Assembly (NCBI RefSeq): GCF_004664715.2 | Contig: NC_051073.1 | Span: 60,683,379 to 60,747,378, forward strand | Direction: 5' to 3' | Length of the DNA stretch: 64,000 bases | Origin: Peromyscus leucopus | Taxonomy: Eukaryota > Chordata > Mammalia > Rodentia > Cricetidae | Shown here: in pieces, positions 1-11,110 of the stretch | Numbering within the stretch: the first letter of the stretch is position 1 | How the letters are laid out: each line of letters begins with the position of its first letter | Notes under the pieces: model-generated | Database searches by the model: none | Told to the model about the DNA's origin: nothing | What the model saw: the letters and a program-made list of their open reading frames with translations, nothing else | Position numbers and translations under genes: made by a program

Positions 1-633
1 AGAGGAGAGTCCAGGAGGGGGACTTTGGTGTTTTTGATTCAGAGGTATCATTAAGTGAAGACAACAACTAGATTAATCTGCCAAGTAATTATAGACATAC
101 CTGCTATCACAATGTGTTGTGCTAACTGACCATGACCAGCAATCAGCTTACCAAAAACAAGGTGACAGACACCTTTCACTCAGCCAGGCTGAGAGACTCC
201 AAGTGGTTCCTCATGGGTCTTGGCAGCCCTCCAGGATGCTGGGGACTGGGGTGAACGCTTACCTGAATGTCATTCGGTGGGATTCAATCCCGCACAACTA
301 CTGACACTTCCCTCTTGTGTCTTAGCTGTCTTTTGTCCCTGAGCAGCCCAGGAGCTGTCCCTGTCCCCAAGGGGACATCCAGCTATTCTATCGGGTCTTC
401 TTTGTCCTTCAGGGTGCCTCCTTCACTCAATTTATCAGTTAGTATTTGTGCCCCTCCTCCAGGTAACAGCCATTTACCCAGTGCCAGTGAGGGGGAGGCA
501 ATGGCCAGCTAAACCGTCGAGGACTAACCAAAACATCCACTTAGGAGGACAAGAAAACCTTCTCCATGGTCTCATAAACATGTCATGGCTTATAACCAAA
601 ATACCTTTGTAGGGCACAAAGACCATTTTGAGA
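1..633. other. Unassigned intergenic sequence
   Basis: I recognise no gene, SINE or LTR here. Short open frames on the plus strand have no family resemblance and no supporting context. Confidence 0.5.
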
Positions 634-848
634 CTAGATAGAGATGGCTAGGCAGCAAAGAGTGTGTCTTTTGCTCTTGCCAAAGACTGGAGTTTGGTTG
701 CCGGCACCCGCGCTGAATAGCTCATAGCTGCCTGTAACTTCAGTTCCAGTAAATATGTCATCCTCTTCTGACGTCTTCAGACACCTGAATACATGCAGCA
801 CACACACACAGGCACACACACATAAATAAAAACAAAATAAATATCTTA
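634..848 (+). mobile_element. B2 SINE
   Basis: A diverged tRNA-derived head (GAGATGGCTAGGCAGCAAAG) is followed by the B2 body (CTGTAACTTCAGTTCCAG) and a CA-rich, A-rich tail ending AAATAAATATCTT. Confidence 0.7.
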
Positions 849-881
849 AAAGGCACCTTAAAAAGGAATAACACAAATAAG

Positions 882-1420
882 TGTTGTGGAATATTATTTA
901 ACTATGTAAAGATGTGTTACATTTGCTTATGCTGTAGAATGTTACTTTAACTGTATAAAGGTATGTTACATTTGTTTCTGCTGCATTTGTTTAATGATGT
1001 AAAGATGTGTTACATTTGTTTCACCTTGCCTGCCTAAGGCACCTGATTGGTCTAATAAAAAGCTGAATGGCCAATAGCTAGACAGGAGAGGGATAGGCGG
1101 GGCTGGCAGGTAGAGAGAATAAATAGGAGGAGAAACATAGTCTCTAAGAGGGAAACAAGAGAAGGGAGGAGAGAACGAGAGAGAAAGAGGGGACATGCCC
1201 TGGGGCCAGACAGACAGACATGGAAGAAGCAGGAAAAGTAGAACATTCAGAAAGAAAAGGTAAAAAGCTCCGAGGCAAAAGGTAGATAAAGAGAAACAGG
1301 TTAAGTTAAAAGAGCTAGCCAGAAACGAGTGTAAGCTAGGCGAGCATTCATAACTGATAGTCAGTCTCTGTGTCATGATTTGGGAGCTGGTTGGTGGCCC
1401 CAAAGAAAAAGCCTGCTACA
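882..1420 (+). mobile_element. Solo ERV LTR (class II type), 539 bp
   Basis: The element begins TGTTGTGGAATATT and ends GCCTGCTACA, the TG...CA of retroviral LTRs. It is flanked by AATAAG (876-881) and AACAAG (1421-1426), a 6-bp target duplication with one mismatch, the size made by class II (ERVK-type) integrases. A CCAAT box, GC box and TATA-like box lie in order on the plus strand. No internal retroviral sequence adjoins it. A relative lies inverted at the right edge of the window. I do not know its database name. Confidence 0.75.
1071..1126 (+). promoter_or_regulatory. LTR core promoter: CCAAT, GC box, TATA-like
   Basis: CCAAT at 1071-1075, GGCGGGGC at 1096-1103 and AATAAATAG at 1118-1126 occur in promoter order with normal spacing. 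The same three elements recur in the related LTR at 63713-63768, which supports function in the ancestral retrovirus. Activity today is unknown. Confidence 0.5.
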
Positions 1421-1957
1421 AACAAGATTTTGTCGGTGATCTACAGGAGCCGGCAGGCTGGTAGAAGAACGTGCCTCATTCCAGCTCACTGCAGCAGTAC
1501 CAGGTGATGATGGAAAACTTCAAAAGGTCGTGGGAGCAGAGGTGTGGGCAGTCCCTTTTGCGTGGGTGAGGACAGAGGTGTGCCGAGACCGTTCTGAACA
1601 ATTTTTGCTTAGTTGCATGCTGAAAGGTGAGGGAATGATGAGAACTTCCGTGGCAGGTACTAAGAGCAGCTGTGTGCCATTATGTAATCCTCGCCGACAT
1701 GGTGTGTCAGGTGCTCTGGAGCCCATTTTGTAGAAGGAAACATTGAGGAGAGAGTCTGTGCTGTGTCCCACCTGAGGAGCTCATCCTAGTGCTAACTATC
1801 AGTACCTGTCCATTGGCTCCTGTGCCTTTCTTTGGCCGAGTTCTACTTTCTAGATCCCTGTGCTTGCATTTTCATTGTGGTTTCATTGACCTGTGGTCAA
1901 CAGCAATCTAAAAGTAATAAATAGAATATTCCAGAAATAAACAATTCATAGGTTTGG

Positions 1958-1960
<3 letters not shown>

Positions 1961-2009
<49 letters not shown>
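1961..2009. repeat. (TG)n microsatellite
   Basis: An uninterrupted TG dinucleotide tract of 49 bp. The cysteine/valine or histidine/threonine runs in overlapping open frames come only from this repeat. Confidence 0.97.
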
Positions 2010-2014
<5 letters not shown>

Positions 2015-2165
2015 TGGTGTTGGCACTGAGGGATAGACCCGAGAGCCTTCCAGCTGTTTTCACTTTTTATTTTGAGAAGGATGTCACCAAGCAGGCCAGG
2101 CAGTCTTTGAAATGTTGATCCTCCTGCCTCTGGCTTTGCAGGCTGGTGCTTCCAGGCCTGGCTAC
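2010..2165 (-). mobile_element. Old B1/B4-like SINE relic
   Basis: Antisense B1-like words (TTTTGAGAAGGATGTCACC, GATCCTCCTGCCTCTGGC) suggest a diverged SINE; assignment is weak. Confidence 0.35.
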
Positions 2166-2842
2166 AATTCATACATTTTATATTGTACTTTATTCGTGAT
2201 AGCAAGTTGAAATCTTGCGGGCCCCCCCCTCCCTGTCCTGCCCAGATGATGAATGCTCCCTTTGTGCAGCGTCTGGACCACCCTCCCATTACTTACCCGT
2301 AGGCATCTAACTTATCAGATAGACTTTCAGGAAACTGCAATGGAATAGTCCTTATTTTATACTTAACAATGGCCCAGGGCATAAGAGTAAGGCACTTTTG
2401 CTATAGTACATTGCCATTGTTTTTCTTTTTCTATTAGTTATTTTTTGTTGCGCCCTCACGTGTCTGATTTATAAATGGACTTTTATTACAGGTATGTATT
2501 TATAGGAAAATAGTACCTATAAGCTCATGGTGTCAGGTATCTACTGGGCAGGGGTCTTAAAATGTATCTTCCATAAATAAAGGGGGTGACTACTTGGAAA
2601 TGTGGTAGTACTCTGACAGGCAATTTAAGGGACAAAGGCTTCATTTTGGTTCACAGTTCAAGGTCCAATGGGGACATCAAGGCAGGAGGAGCTGGGAGCA
2701 GCTGGCCATATCATATCCACAATCGGGAAACAGAGGACAGTGTATGCATGCCAGTGCTCAGCTGGCTTTTCCCACTTGATACAGTCCAGATTGCCCTAAC
2801 CTGGGAATGATCTCCCATATATACAGGGCTTCTCCCATATGT
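2166..2842. other. Unassigned intergenic sequence
   Basis: AT-rich in the middle, with no repeat or coding family I can recognise. Confidence 0.5.
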
Positions 2843-2942
2843 ACAGTAGCCCTGGCTGTCCTGGAACTCGCTGTGCAGGCCAGACTCACAGAGACTCGCC
2901 TGCCTTTGCTGGGATTAAAGGCATGTACCACCACTGTCAGGC
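2843..2942 (-). mobile_element. B1 SINE, internally shortened
   Basis: Antisense B1 body (CCTGGCTGTCCTGGAACTCG ... TGCTGGGATTAAAGGCATG) lacking the usual poly-T side. Confidence 0.75.
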
Positions 2943-3524
2943 TGCTCCCCCCCCCTTATAATTAAGCTGGGTCTTAAATCCCATGTCAATGAACACAACC
3001 AGGACACCTCCACAGGTAGGCCTGGTAGCCCACTCCCAGGTGATTCTAGATTCTGTTAACAATGCTCAAGAGCTACCACAGAGGTCTACAAATATCGTTA
3101 ATGACTGAAATATTATATTAGCATCTTAAAATATCAGATCGTGGTGGGTCTCAGGAGACCCAGGGACTGGTACTCAGGTACAAGTACAAAAGTAGCTGCA
3201 TCCGGAAGCCAAGTCCCTTCCTTCCGGGTAAGGCTGAACCAGGTGACCAAACAGAGAAGGGGCAGGGACTTGGGTGTTGTGTTTCTCAGAGGTCACAAAG
3301 GAAGGGAAAGTTCATCCTTGAAATTCTTGCCTTCTCTGTGTCATTCAGAGCTTCCCTTGAAGCCCACGGAGGCCACTGGCCCCTTGTTTGGGCCTTTCTG
3401 TCAGTGGTGGCCATTGGTGACCAAATGGGTCACTGTAGCCAGAAATCATTCAGGATGTCACAGGCGGGGCTCAGGGCTCACTTCAGGGTTTGTAGCCATG
3501 TAAAGGCAATGCAGTCAGTGAACT

Positions 3525-3735
3525 CGCAAAGGGCGCAGGTTCTAAAACTGGCTCTGCCGTTCACGTGCCAGGTAACTTTGGGTGGGTTTTCTCCTTTCTG
3601 TGCCTCAGTGTCCTCATCTGTAGAATGGGAGCCTGTCAGGACCGACTTTGGAGAGTGCTGGGAGAGCCAGGCAAGTGAATATTCGAGAGGAACATGAACA
3701 GTGCTTGGCATAGTAAGGGTTAAACAGTAGCGTGA
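3525..3735 (+). mobile_element. MIR SINE (ancient)
   Basis: MIR landmarks in order: GGCTCTGCCG, GTAACTTTGGG, CTGTGCCTCAGTGTCCTCAT, TGTAGAATGGGA and GTGCTTGGCATAGTAAG. It predates the rodent radiation. Confidence 0.75.
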
Positions 3736-3888
3736 TGCTCCTTGGGCTTCTCTGCGCATAAGGGCTGTACGTGGGGAGTCCCTCTGCCGTTGGAATGTGG
3801 GCCCACAGAAGAGGCTCCTCGGTCTGCCTTTGACCCATGAAGCAAGCTGTAATGAGGTGACCAAGGCCTTCCCTGAGGAAGGAGAGCT

Positions 3889-4091
3889 CTTTTGTTTTGG
3901 GGATAGGGTCTCATGTAGCTCAGGCTGGCTTTCAAGCTCACTGTATAGCTAAGGATGCCCTTGAACTTCGAATCCTTGTGCTTCTGCCATTACAGGTGTG
4001 AGTGACCATGACAAGTTTATGCTGGGGGTCGAACCCAGGGACTTGTGCATGGTAGGCAGGCAATCTACCAACTGAGCTACATCCCCAGCCC
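3889..4091 (-). mobile_element. B4 SINE (B1 plus ID fusion)
   Basis: Antisense B1-like half (GGGTCTCATGTAGCTCAGGC) joined to an antisense ID half (GAACCCAGGGACTTGTGCAT ... CTGAGCTACATCCCCAGCCC), the B4 arrangement. Confidence 0.7.
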
Positions 4092-4261
4092 TCACCCATC
4101 TCTTCTATTATTCTAGGGATCCTGTCATCGACCTAGCCCCTTTGTTCCTGGCCTTCTCATGTTGATAGTAAGAATAAAGTCTGAGGATGAGAAGGGATCC
4201 CTTGGACCAGAGCCTTGCTTGATCCAGTCCACCTTGAGGAGCTTGTTTGTTTTTGTTTTCT

Positions 4262-4419
4262 TGTTGTTGTTGTTTTTCGAGACAGGGTTTCTCTGTGTAG
4301 TTTTGGTGCCTGTCCTGAATCTCACTCTGTAGACCAGGCTGGCCTCGAACTCACAGAGATCCACCTGCCTCTGCCTCCTGAGTGCTGGAATTAAAGGCAT
4401 GCGCCACCCTGCACAGCTG
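4262..4419 (-). mobile_element. B1 SINE
   Basis: Full antisense B1: TTTTTCGAGACAGGGTTTC through GTGCTGGAATTAAAGGCATG. Its TTTTGGTGCCTGTCCTGAATC variant is typical of cricetid B1s. Confidence 0.9.
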
Positions 4420-4424
4420 TAGTG

Positions 4425-4627
4425 TTGTTTTTTTAAAATATGTATGGGTGCCATCTCTGCATGAATGTCTGTGCGCCATGTGTGTGACTGAGGGTCAAGC
4501 AGAGAGTGTTGGATCCCCTGGAACTGGAGTTACAGGCAGTTGTGAGCAGCCATATTGGCGCTGGGAATTGGATCCTGATTCTCTGCAAGAGCGGCAGACA
4601 CCCTTAACTGCCAGTCCATCTCTCCCC
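4425..4627 (-). mobile_element. B2/B3 SINE
   Basis: Antisense B2-type body: GGAGTTACAGGCAGTTGTGA, GCTGGGAATTGGATCCTGAT and the head AACTGCCAGTCCATCTCTCC. Confidence 0.8.
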
Positions 4628-4745
4628 ACCATGATGAGAATGGACTAAACCTCTGAAACTGTAAGCGAGGCCCCAGTGAAATGCTTTCATAAGAGTTGCC
4701 TTGGTCATGGTGTCTCTTCACAGCAATGGGATGGTGACTAAGACA
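4628..4745 (+). mobile_element. MT-type MaLR LTR, 3' fragment
   Basis: Shows the MT-family LTR end: GGACTAAACCTCTGAAACTG, ATAAGAGTTGCCTTGGTCAT, GTGTCTCTTCACAGCAATG and terminal CTAAGACA. The 5' part of the LTR is missing, displaced at the adjoining B2. Confidence 0.7.
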
Positions 4746-5628
4746 CGTGGTCGCCTCTAGACTCCTCTGAGGGGCAGTCTGTGTACAGGCGCCGTTCCAT
4801 GGAACCTGGGTAAGGACAGACAGGGCTTCCTTCAGGCCTGCATGGGAGACAGCAGACTCTGCTTAGCTCTTCCCTGAGGCAAGTGCAAGCATCCTTGGCT
4901 ATCAAGTCAACCCTCACAGATACTCTGCCGTTTTTGTCCCCATTTCATGTGTGAAAGAGGCTGAAAGAAGGCCGTGAGAGCAGAAAGTGGAGAAGAAACC
5001 CAGCCCAGGCCTGACTCCAAGGCATCACCCCGCTCTACCCCCGAAGAACCAGGCAGGGTTGGGGAGGTTCGTGCTGGGCTAAAATAGACCGGCACAAGCA
5101 ATAATATAGGGCACAGGAGCGGGCATGAGGAGCAGAGAGAGAGACTCTCAGAAGACTGAAGGACATAGAGAATGAGAAATAAGAGACATGAGGCAATCAG
5201 GCCCTCCTGCATGTCCCTATGCCTCTCATTACCTGCTGCCATAAAAGGCCCAGGATGTGTGGGCTGCCTGTCCCCAGAACCTCCCGTGTCAGCCACAAGA
5301 CACATATGAGCATTGAAGTCTGATGAAGTGGTCCCCTCTCTCAAAATGACAGGTGTCTACCCGTTCCCCAGGGAGGCACTGTGGAGGGAAGGAACAGGGG
5401 CCTGGAGTGACAGGAACGCCACATCTTTCTTCAAGAAAAGCAGGAAATTAATTTTTTAAAAATGTGATCTCTCATAATTTTAAAATGAAAAAAAAATATT
5501 TTAGAGGAAAAAATAAAAGCTGCCGGTAGGCAGTAGGTACAGTTAAGTTTTGGTATATTTGTTCATATGAGGGTCTCACGGCTAGTTGGGGAGTTGATGT
5601 AGGGTTCCTAAAGACCGTTAGGAGGGCA

Positions 5629-5630
<2 letters not shown>
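4746..5630. other. Unassigned intergenic sequence
   Basis: No recognisable gene or repeat. A minus-strand frame of about 145 codons (5344 down to 4907) has no family resemblance. Confidence 0.5.

Positions 5631-5684
<54 letters not shown>
5631..5684. repeat. (GT)27 microsatellite
   Basis: A perfect GT tract of 54 bp; open frames through it on both strands are repeat translations. Confidence 0.98.
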
Positions 5685-5687
<3 letters not shown>

Positions 5688-6533
5688 AAATGAGGCCACG
5701 AGGTTCTCAGATTTTCAGAGTGGAAACAGCCTTTGGAAAGCAAGGCCTTGCCACCTTCAAACACAAAAGGACCATTTTTGCCACTGGCCAGGGATGCTTT
5801 TGACCAGGCAGAGGCATCTGCTTCACGCATGGAGCCGAGGAGCAGAGGGAGGAGATGGGGATGAGCTCGAGGCAGGGAGAGGAGGGATGCTCGGAGGTGG
5901 TGGGAAGCAGCTCAGAAGTGAATCACATTTCCATGTGATGGGTGCAGTTCACACTTTGGGAGAGAGCAGGGCGCGACCAGAGCCTGACTTTTCTAAATAT
6001 ATCAGCCGAGCCAAACGGCCGCCTGGCTTGGAATGGAGATTTCTGACAAGAGGCTGAGCGCCCCATCTTCTGCTTCTCCAACGGCGAGGAGGGGTGGGGG
6101 GTAAGGTGTGTGTGTGTGGGGGGAGGCTGAGACTGACTCAGGAAGGAGCCTGGAGACTTCTTAGCCCGACGACGAAGTGCTGATTGGGCCTCGGGGGTAC
6201 ATCGTGGGTCCAGGAAGAGCTGCACAAGGGTTAAGTGTCTAGGAAGGTCTGAGAGGGTCACAGCAGGCCCCCCTCTTCCGATCGCCCTCGGCCCTTCCAG
6301 GGCTGATAAGCACAGAGGTGGTTGTCTCCCCTGATCTTCCAGAAGCGAGTGGTGTTCTAATCAGGCTCCAAGTACCATTCTGCTCCCCAGCAAGGGTAGG
6401 AATGGGCATCGCCTGCCAGTGGCTTGGGCATTTCACCTCATAGACATGGAAGGATGTTACTGCTCTACAGGCCCAGCTGTAAGGCCCGAGAGGGCACACA
6501 ACCTCTTCCCAGGGCCTGCTGTTCCTTCCGCAA

Positions 6534-6767
6534 CAGCGGTTCTCAACCTTCCTAATGCTGCGGCCCTTTGATACAGTTCCTCATGTGTGGTGACCCCCCC
6601 CCCCACACACACCATAAAATCATTTTTGTTGTTACTTCATAACTGTAATTTTGCAACTGTTATGAATCATAATGTAAATACCCGTGTTCTCTGATGGTCT
6701 TGGGCAACTCCCGTGAAAGGGTCGTTTGATCCCAAAGGGGTTGCGACCCACAGGTTGAGAAGGGCTA
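6534..6767 (+). mobile_element. URR1-like hAT DNA transposon (non-autonomous)
   Basis: Starts CAGCGGTTCTCAACCTTCCT and ends with the inverted complement GACCCACAGGTTGAGAAGGG, the URR1 ends. Flanks TTCCGCAA (6526-6533) and TTCTACAA (6768-6775) match at 6 of 8 positions, consistent with a decayed 8-bp hAT duplication. Confidence 0.8.
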
Positions 6768-6775
6768 TTCTACAA

Positions 6776-7751
6776 GCTCCAGGAAGGAGTGGGCCCCCAG
6801 GCAGCTGTGGCTCTGCTGCCTCGGGTCAGATGCTTGGGTGCCCGAGGAGCAGGACATGTCCACTCGGCACACCCAGATGTGCTCGGCACCCCGTCCCACA
6901 GGCTGTGGGGGAGCAGGGTGAAGAGCGTAGCGAGCGGTTCAGGCACTAACCAGCCACACCCTTTTCCCTCCTTGGCACCCTTTCCATTTCTATGGAAACG
7001 GAACCTGGAGGTGACAGCAGGCTGAGGCACTTTCCAGCTCTGATGTCATAGCTCTCTTAGCTCAGCCGGGGGCTGGGGGCTTGGAGAGCCGTGACAACCT
7101 TCCATGAAGTGGATGGGACTCTTGTCTCCTTTGTCTACGATCTGGAATGCCCAAGTCACTGGCAGGTAATGCCCATCCATACTTTGCTGGGAGGCAGAGA
7201 GGCGCTTGGAGCCTGACTAACTGCTCAGACACAGAAACATGCCAAAGAAATGTGGCTTCCATAGTGCTAAGAGATCTCCCTGTGGGCACGTGCCTCTGCA
7301 CCCCTGGGCATTCCTGTTGGCTGGGCCCAGCCCTGGGGATGGGTGCTGCTTTTGGGGTGCTGCAGAGAAGTGACCCTAGGCCTCTGGGAATCCTGGGGGG
7401 GGGGACGACTCCCAGCTGCTAGCAGCTTTGCTAATGTTGACTGCCTGAGGGCACAAGGCAAATGGGAACAGGTTGGAGCTCAGCTTGAAGGCAGCCATGC
7501 AGAGCACACTGCAGCCCAGGATCCAGGAGGGGGCACCCTCGCAGGCCCTCCGTCTTCCAAGGAGCTCACTAGGACTCATCAAGGGTGTCCCGAGGGCAAA
7601 GGGCAGCCAGTGCCAGTCTCTCAGCAGCCAGCTTTCATGAGCTTATTTTAACATTTGACTTTATTTTGTACGTGCACACGAGTGATATGCAATGTATAGA
7701 GGCCAGAGGTCAACATTAGGAGTTTTCCTTAACTGTCCTTCACTTCATTTT
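6776..7751. other. Unassigned GC-rich intergenic sequence
   Basis: GC-rich, no repeat named. Overlapping short frames on both strands have no conserved motif, so I call no gene. Confidence 0.5.
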
Positions 7752-7834
7752 CCCTCCCTCCTTCCTTCCTTCCTTCCTCCTCCTTCCTTCCTTCCTTCCT
7801 TCCTTCCTTCCTTCCTTCCTTCCTTCCTTTCTTT
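7752..7834. repeat. (CCTT)n microsatellite
   Basis: Pyrimidine tetranucleotide tract, interrupted once by CCTCCT. Confidence 0.95.
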
Positions 7835-8066
7835 AAGATAGGGTCTTTCATTGAACCTGGAGCTGTCTCCGATTTAGTTAGACTCACTGGCCAGTGAGCA
7901 CTAGGGAGTCTTGTCTCTGCCTCCCCAGTGCTGGGATTATAGGGGAGCGCCACTGTGCCCTGGACTTTGTTCTTTTTATAGTTATTTCAATGGGTGCTGG
8001 GGACTGATCTCAAGTTCCTATGCTTGTACAGCAAATACTTTACCAAATAGGCCACCTTTCCAGCCT
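7835..8066 (-). mobile_element. B4-like SINE relic
   Basis: Antisense B1-like half (GCCTCCCCAGTGCTGGGATT) followed by an ID/B3-like half (GGTGCTGGGGACTGATCTCA ... CCAGCCTC). Confidence 0.55.
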
Positions 8067-8290
8067 CTTTTTAAAAATTATTTATTTTATTTGTGTGAGT
8101 GAGTGCACCACACAAATATATATGCACCACATGTGTGCCTGGTGCTAGCAGAGGCCAGAAGAGGACATTGGCTCTCCTGAGATTGGAGTTACATTAGGTT
8201 GGAAGCTGTCATGTGAGTTCTGGGAACCAAACCCAAGTTCTCTGCAAGAGCAGCCCTTGCTCTGAACTGCTGAGCAGGCTCTCCAGCCTG
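8067..8290 (-). mobile_element. B3/B2 SINE
   Basis: Antisense body GGAGTTACATTAGGTTGGAA and head TGAACTGCTGAGCAGGCTCT, with poly-A/T-rich tail on the left. Confidence 0.75.
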
Positions 8291-8299
8291 CCTTCTTTA

Positions 8300-8950
8300 T
8301 TTTTATTTTTTTTTTCTTCTTTTTTTCCCCCCCTCGAGACAGGGTTTCTCAGTGTAGCTTTGGAGTCTGTCCTGAAACTCACTCTGTAGCCCAGGCTGGC
8401 CTCGAGCTCTCAGAGATCCACCTGCTTCTGCCTCCCGAGTGTAGCAATCTTATCAATAAAAACAAATCCAGGCTCCAGGTATTGGGGTGAATTCTGAAAG
8501 ACCAGAGAAGCAGAACAAGCCACAGCTGACCTCACCTTGACAATTCCTTATTGGATCCTGTTTCCTCAAACTGGAAGCCTCTGAGTCTTCATCCGAATGG
8601 ATCTCAGCTGTACGGCTGCTAAAAGCTTAAAAAGACGCTAGTTCTTGGTTTTCACACCTTATATACCTTTCTGCTTCCTACCATCACTTCCTGGGATTAA
8701 AGGCAGTGTGTCACCATGCCTGGCTGTTTCCAGTGTGGCTTTGAACTCACAGAGATCCAGACAGATCTCTGCCTCCGGAACGCTACAATTAAATGTGTGT
8801 GTGCCACCATTTTCTGGCCTCTATATCTGTCTAGTGGTGGTTCTGTTCTCTGACCCCAGGTAAGTTTATTAGGGTGCACAATATATTGGGGAACACAATA
8901 TCACCACAGCCGAGTGCTGGGATTAAAGGCGTGCGCCACCACTGCCCGGC
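8300..8950 (-). mobile_element. B1 SINE split by an LTR insertion
   Basis: Antisense B1 from CGAGACAGGGTTTCTCAGTG to CTGCCTCCCGAG (8439), resuming at GCCGAGTGCTGGGATTAAAG (8909). The interruption is exactly the LTR at 8440-8908, so the B1 is older than the LTR. Confidence 0.88.
8440..8908 (+). mobile_element. Solo ERV LTR inside a B1, 469 bp
   Basis: Begins TGTAGCAATC and ends ATCACCACA. Flanking hexamers CCCGAG and GCCGAG (one mismatch) both derive from the B1 target, so length and boundaries are secure. The 6-bp duplication points to a class II ERV. A TATA motif (CTTATATACC) lies near 8658-8667. Its middle (about 8690-8822) is itself made of antisense B1-like modules. A related LTR begins at the right edge of the window. 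Confidence 0.8.
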
Positions 8951-10450
8951 CTTTCTTTGTTTTTCTAAGACAACATTTCACTCTATGGTCTGGCCGTTGA
9001 ATTCCAGCGCTAAAATGATCTGGGACTACAGGCCACGTCACCACACTAGGCTTTGGGACCTCCGAGAGGCTACCGATGAAGGGCTTATCCCTTCACCCCA
9101 GGAACTGGGAGGGCAGCAGGGCAGCAGAGGAAAACAAGAGTGAGCTTTGGGGCTGAGTCTGGCTCCAACAATACTCCCATCACTCCTGGCCATAGTTCCC
9201 AACACACGGCGGCCTTTCTGCTTCTCTTCCTAGAATCTAGACCCTGATTTCAGTCCAAACATTTTTATATCTCCTGCTAGCCTACCAAACTGCAGTGGCA
9301 GGCTGGACATCATGATTGCAACAGAGGCCTGAAATAGGTCTGGTCACGTAATCTGGAAGCTAAGCATCCTGCAGGAGACATGCCAGAATACTCACCGTTC
9401 TCTGATATTCAAATTAACCTGCGCTTTTGTTTCATGTTTCATCCTGGCAACTCTGCCACTTGGGGGGGGGGGGAGGTGCCCAGGAGAAATGCCACTGGTT
9501 TGGGACTGGGGTAGGTACTTCATGGAGACAAGGTCGTGCCCATGGCTGAGGACAGGAAGGCATTATCTAGGTGGGGAGGGAGTGAACCTCTCCAAATGGA
9601 GGGACTGTGGGGTAACAAGGGCCAGGTGAGAACCAAGCACCTGATCATCGCTCAGAGGCTGGGGACCGGAGCGGGCACCGGTCAAGGAGGTTCCTGGCTG
9701 TGTTCAGGGGTCTGGACTTCACCGCATCAGCAAGTTACAGGGGTGTACCTGCATTTTAAAGAAGCCCTGTGGAAAATGATGTGTGCTGGGCGGGGAGGGG
9801 GAGCAGGGTGGCAGCCTGTGAGGTCTCCACCGTCTTCCTACTGAGAACAGGTGGTTCAGTCAGCATCTAAGGAGGCTTAGATGGGGGTATGGGGGGGTGC
9901 AGGGGGAGCAGAGGAGAGAAGCAGGTAGATCCATCAGTGGGTCCCCAGGAGCTGAAACCAACAGGATCGAGCAAGTGAGTATAGTGAGGGATGGGCGAAG
10001 ACCCAGAAGAGAGAAGATGGCTCCAGGTCCTGCCTTGTGTGGCTGGTTGACTGCGGCCATTCAGAGGAGGAACGACAGCAGGGAAGAGGACTGCGGAGGG
10101 AAGACTCGTGGCAGGGGAGGGGAGGACAGAGGCGTTTCAACGTGGAAGGGTGGACTGGGTGGTTCTGGACTCCTGGTGGAGGTTACAGTCAGCAGCACAC
10201 AGGCGGAGCGCAACAGTCCCAGGAGATCTGCTCCTCCTCCAACATCTGCTCCAGGAGCCTCCAGGACCCAGGTGGGCAGTGCCAGGGCGAGCTGCAGGCT
10301 TTGGACAGCCAGCGCTGGAGCCCCGAGCTTCCTCCCTTCCCTAGCACCAGATCTAACAAGGGAAGTCCTCCCTGGTTGTCACCAAGGCCTGATGGGAATG
10401 TGAACTCTCAATGCCTTACCTTTCATATTATATTATATTATTTATTATTG
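8951..10450. other. Unassigned intergenic sequence
   Basis: Apart from a G-run near 9462 I recognise nothing. Open frames near 9.9-10.5 kb on the plus strand run into a B1 and lack family resemblance. Confidence 0.5.
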
Positions 10451-10598
10451 GAGGGGTTCAAGACAGGGGTTCTCTGTAGTTTTGGTGCCTGGCCTGCATC
10501 TCACTCTGTAGACCAGGCTGGCTTCGAACTCACAGAGATCCACCTGCCTCTACCTCCTGAGTGCTGGGATTAAAGGCGTGCGCCAACACCACCCAACT
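10451..10598 (-). mobile_element. B1 SINE
   Basis: Antisense B1 from AAGACAGGGGTTCTCTGTAG to GGGATTAAAGGCGTGCGCC. Confidence 0.9.
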
Positions 10599-10702
10599 CT
10601 TGTTATTTTAGAAGACTGCATGGTATCTTTCAATTTTAAATTGTTGGCAATTGATTCAATTAAAAAAAAAAAAAGAAGCCAGTGTTCTTCAAAAATTCTC
10701 TG

Positions 10703-10868
10703 TAAGAGAGCCAGTGAGCGGGCTTATTGGGTAAAGGCACTTGCTGCCAAGGAGGACACCCTGAGTTCCATCCCCAGAATCCACATAGGGGAAGGAGAGA
10801 AATGATCGTCCCAGTGGTCCTCTGACTTCCACAAGCATGCTGTGGATACAGACACACACAGTAAAATT
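10703..10868 (+). mobile_element. B3 SINE
   Basis: B3-type words GGGTAAAGGCACTTGCTGCC, GAGTTCCATCCCCAGAATCC and GTCCTCTGACTTCCACA in order. Confidence 0.75.
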
Positions 10869-11110
10869 TCTCCATATGCTCCTACAGGTAGAACCACTCT
10901 GAAGAGCTAGCAAAACATGGACCCTCAAGCTTCAGCATTGTCAGTTCAGTGGGTCTAGGGGCAGCCCAGGGAGGATTTTAACTAGTCCCATGAGTTCTTG
11001 GGGGCACACCAAGTATATGAGAAAACAAGTTAGGAAGGACACAATAAAAATTGGCCTAGAAAACCAGAAGTGCAGGCTAGAGAAACAAGAGGAAACAATG
11101 CCGCAAGATG

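Noticed and set aside
5618..6057. Frames with Cys-Val or His-Thr runs
   Set aside because: Produced by the (GT)27 microsatellite.
6713..7030. Overlapping GC-rich frames on both strands, possible small gene
   Set aside because: Several short frames on both strands overlap with no conserved motif; GC content alone explains the lack of stops.
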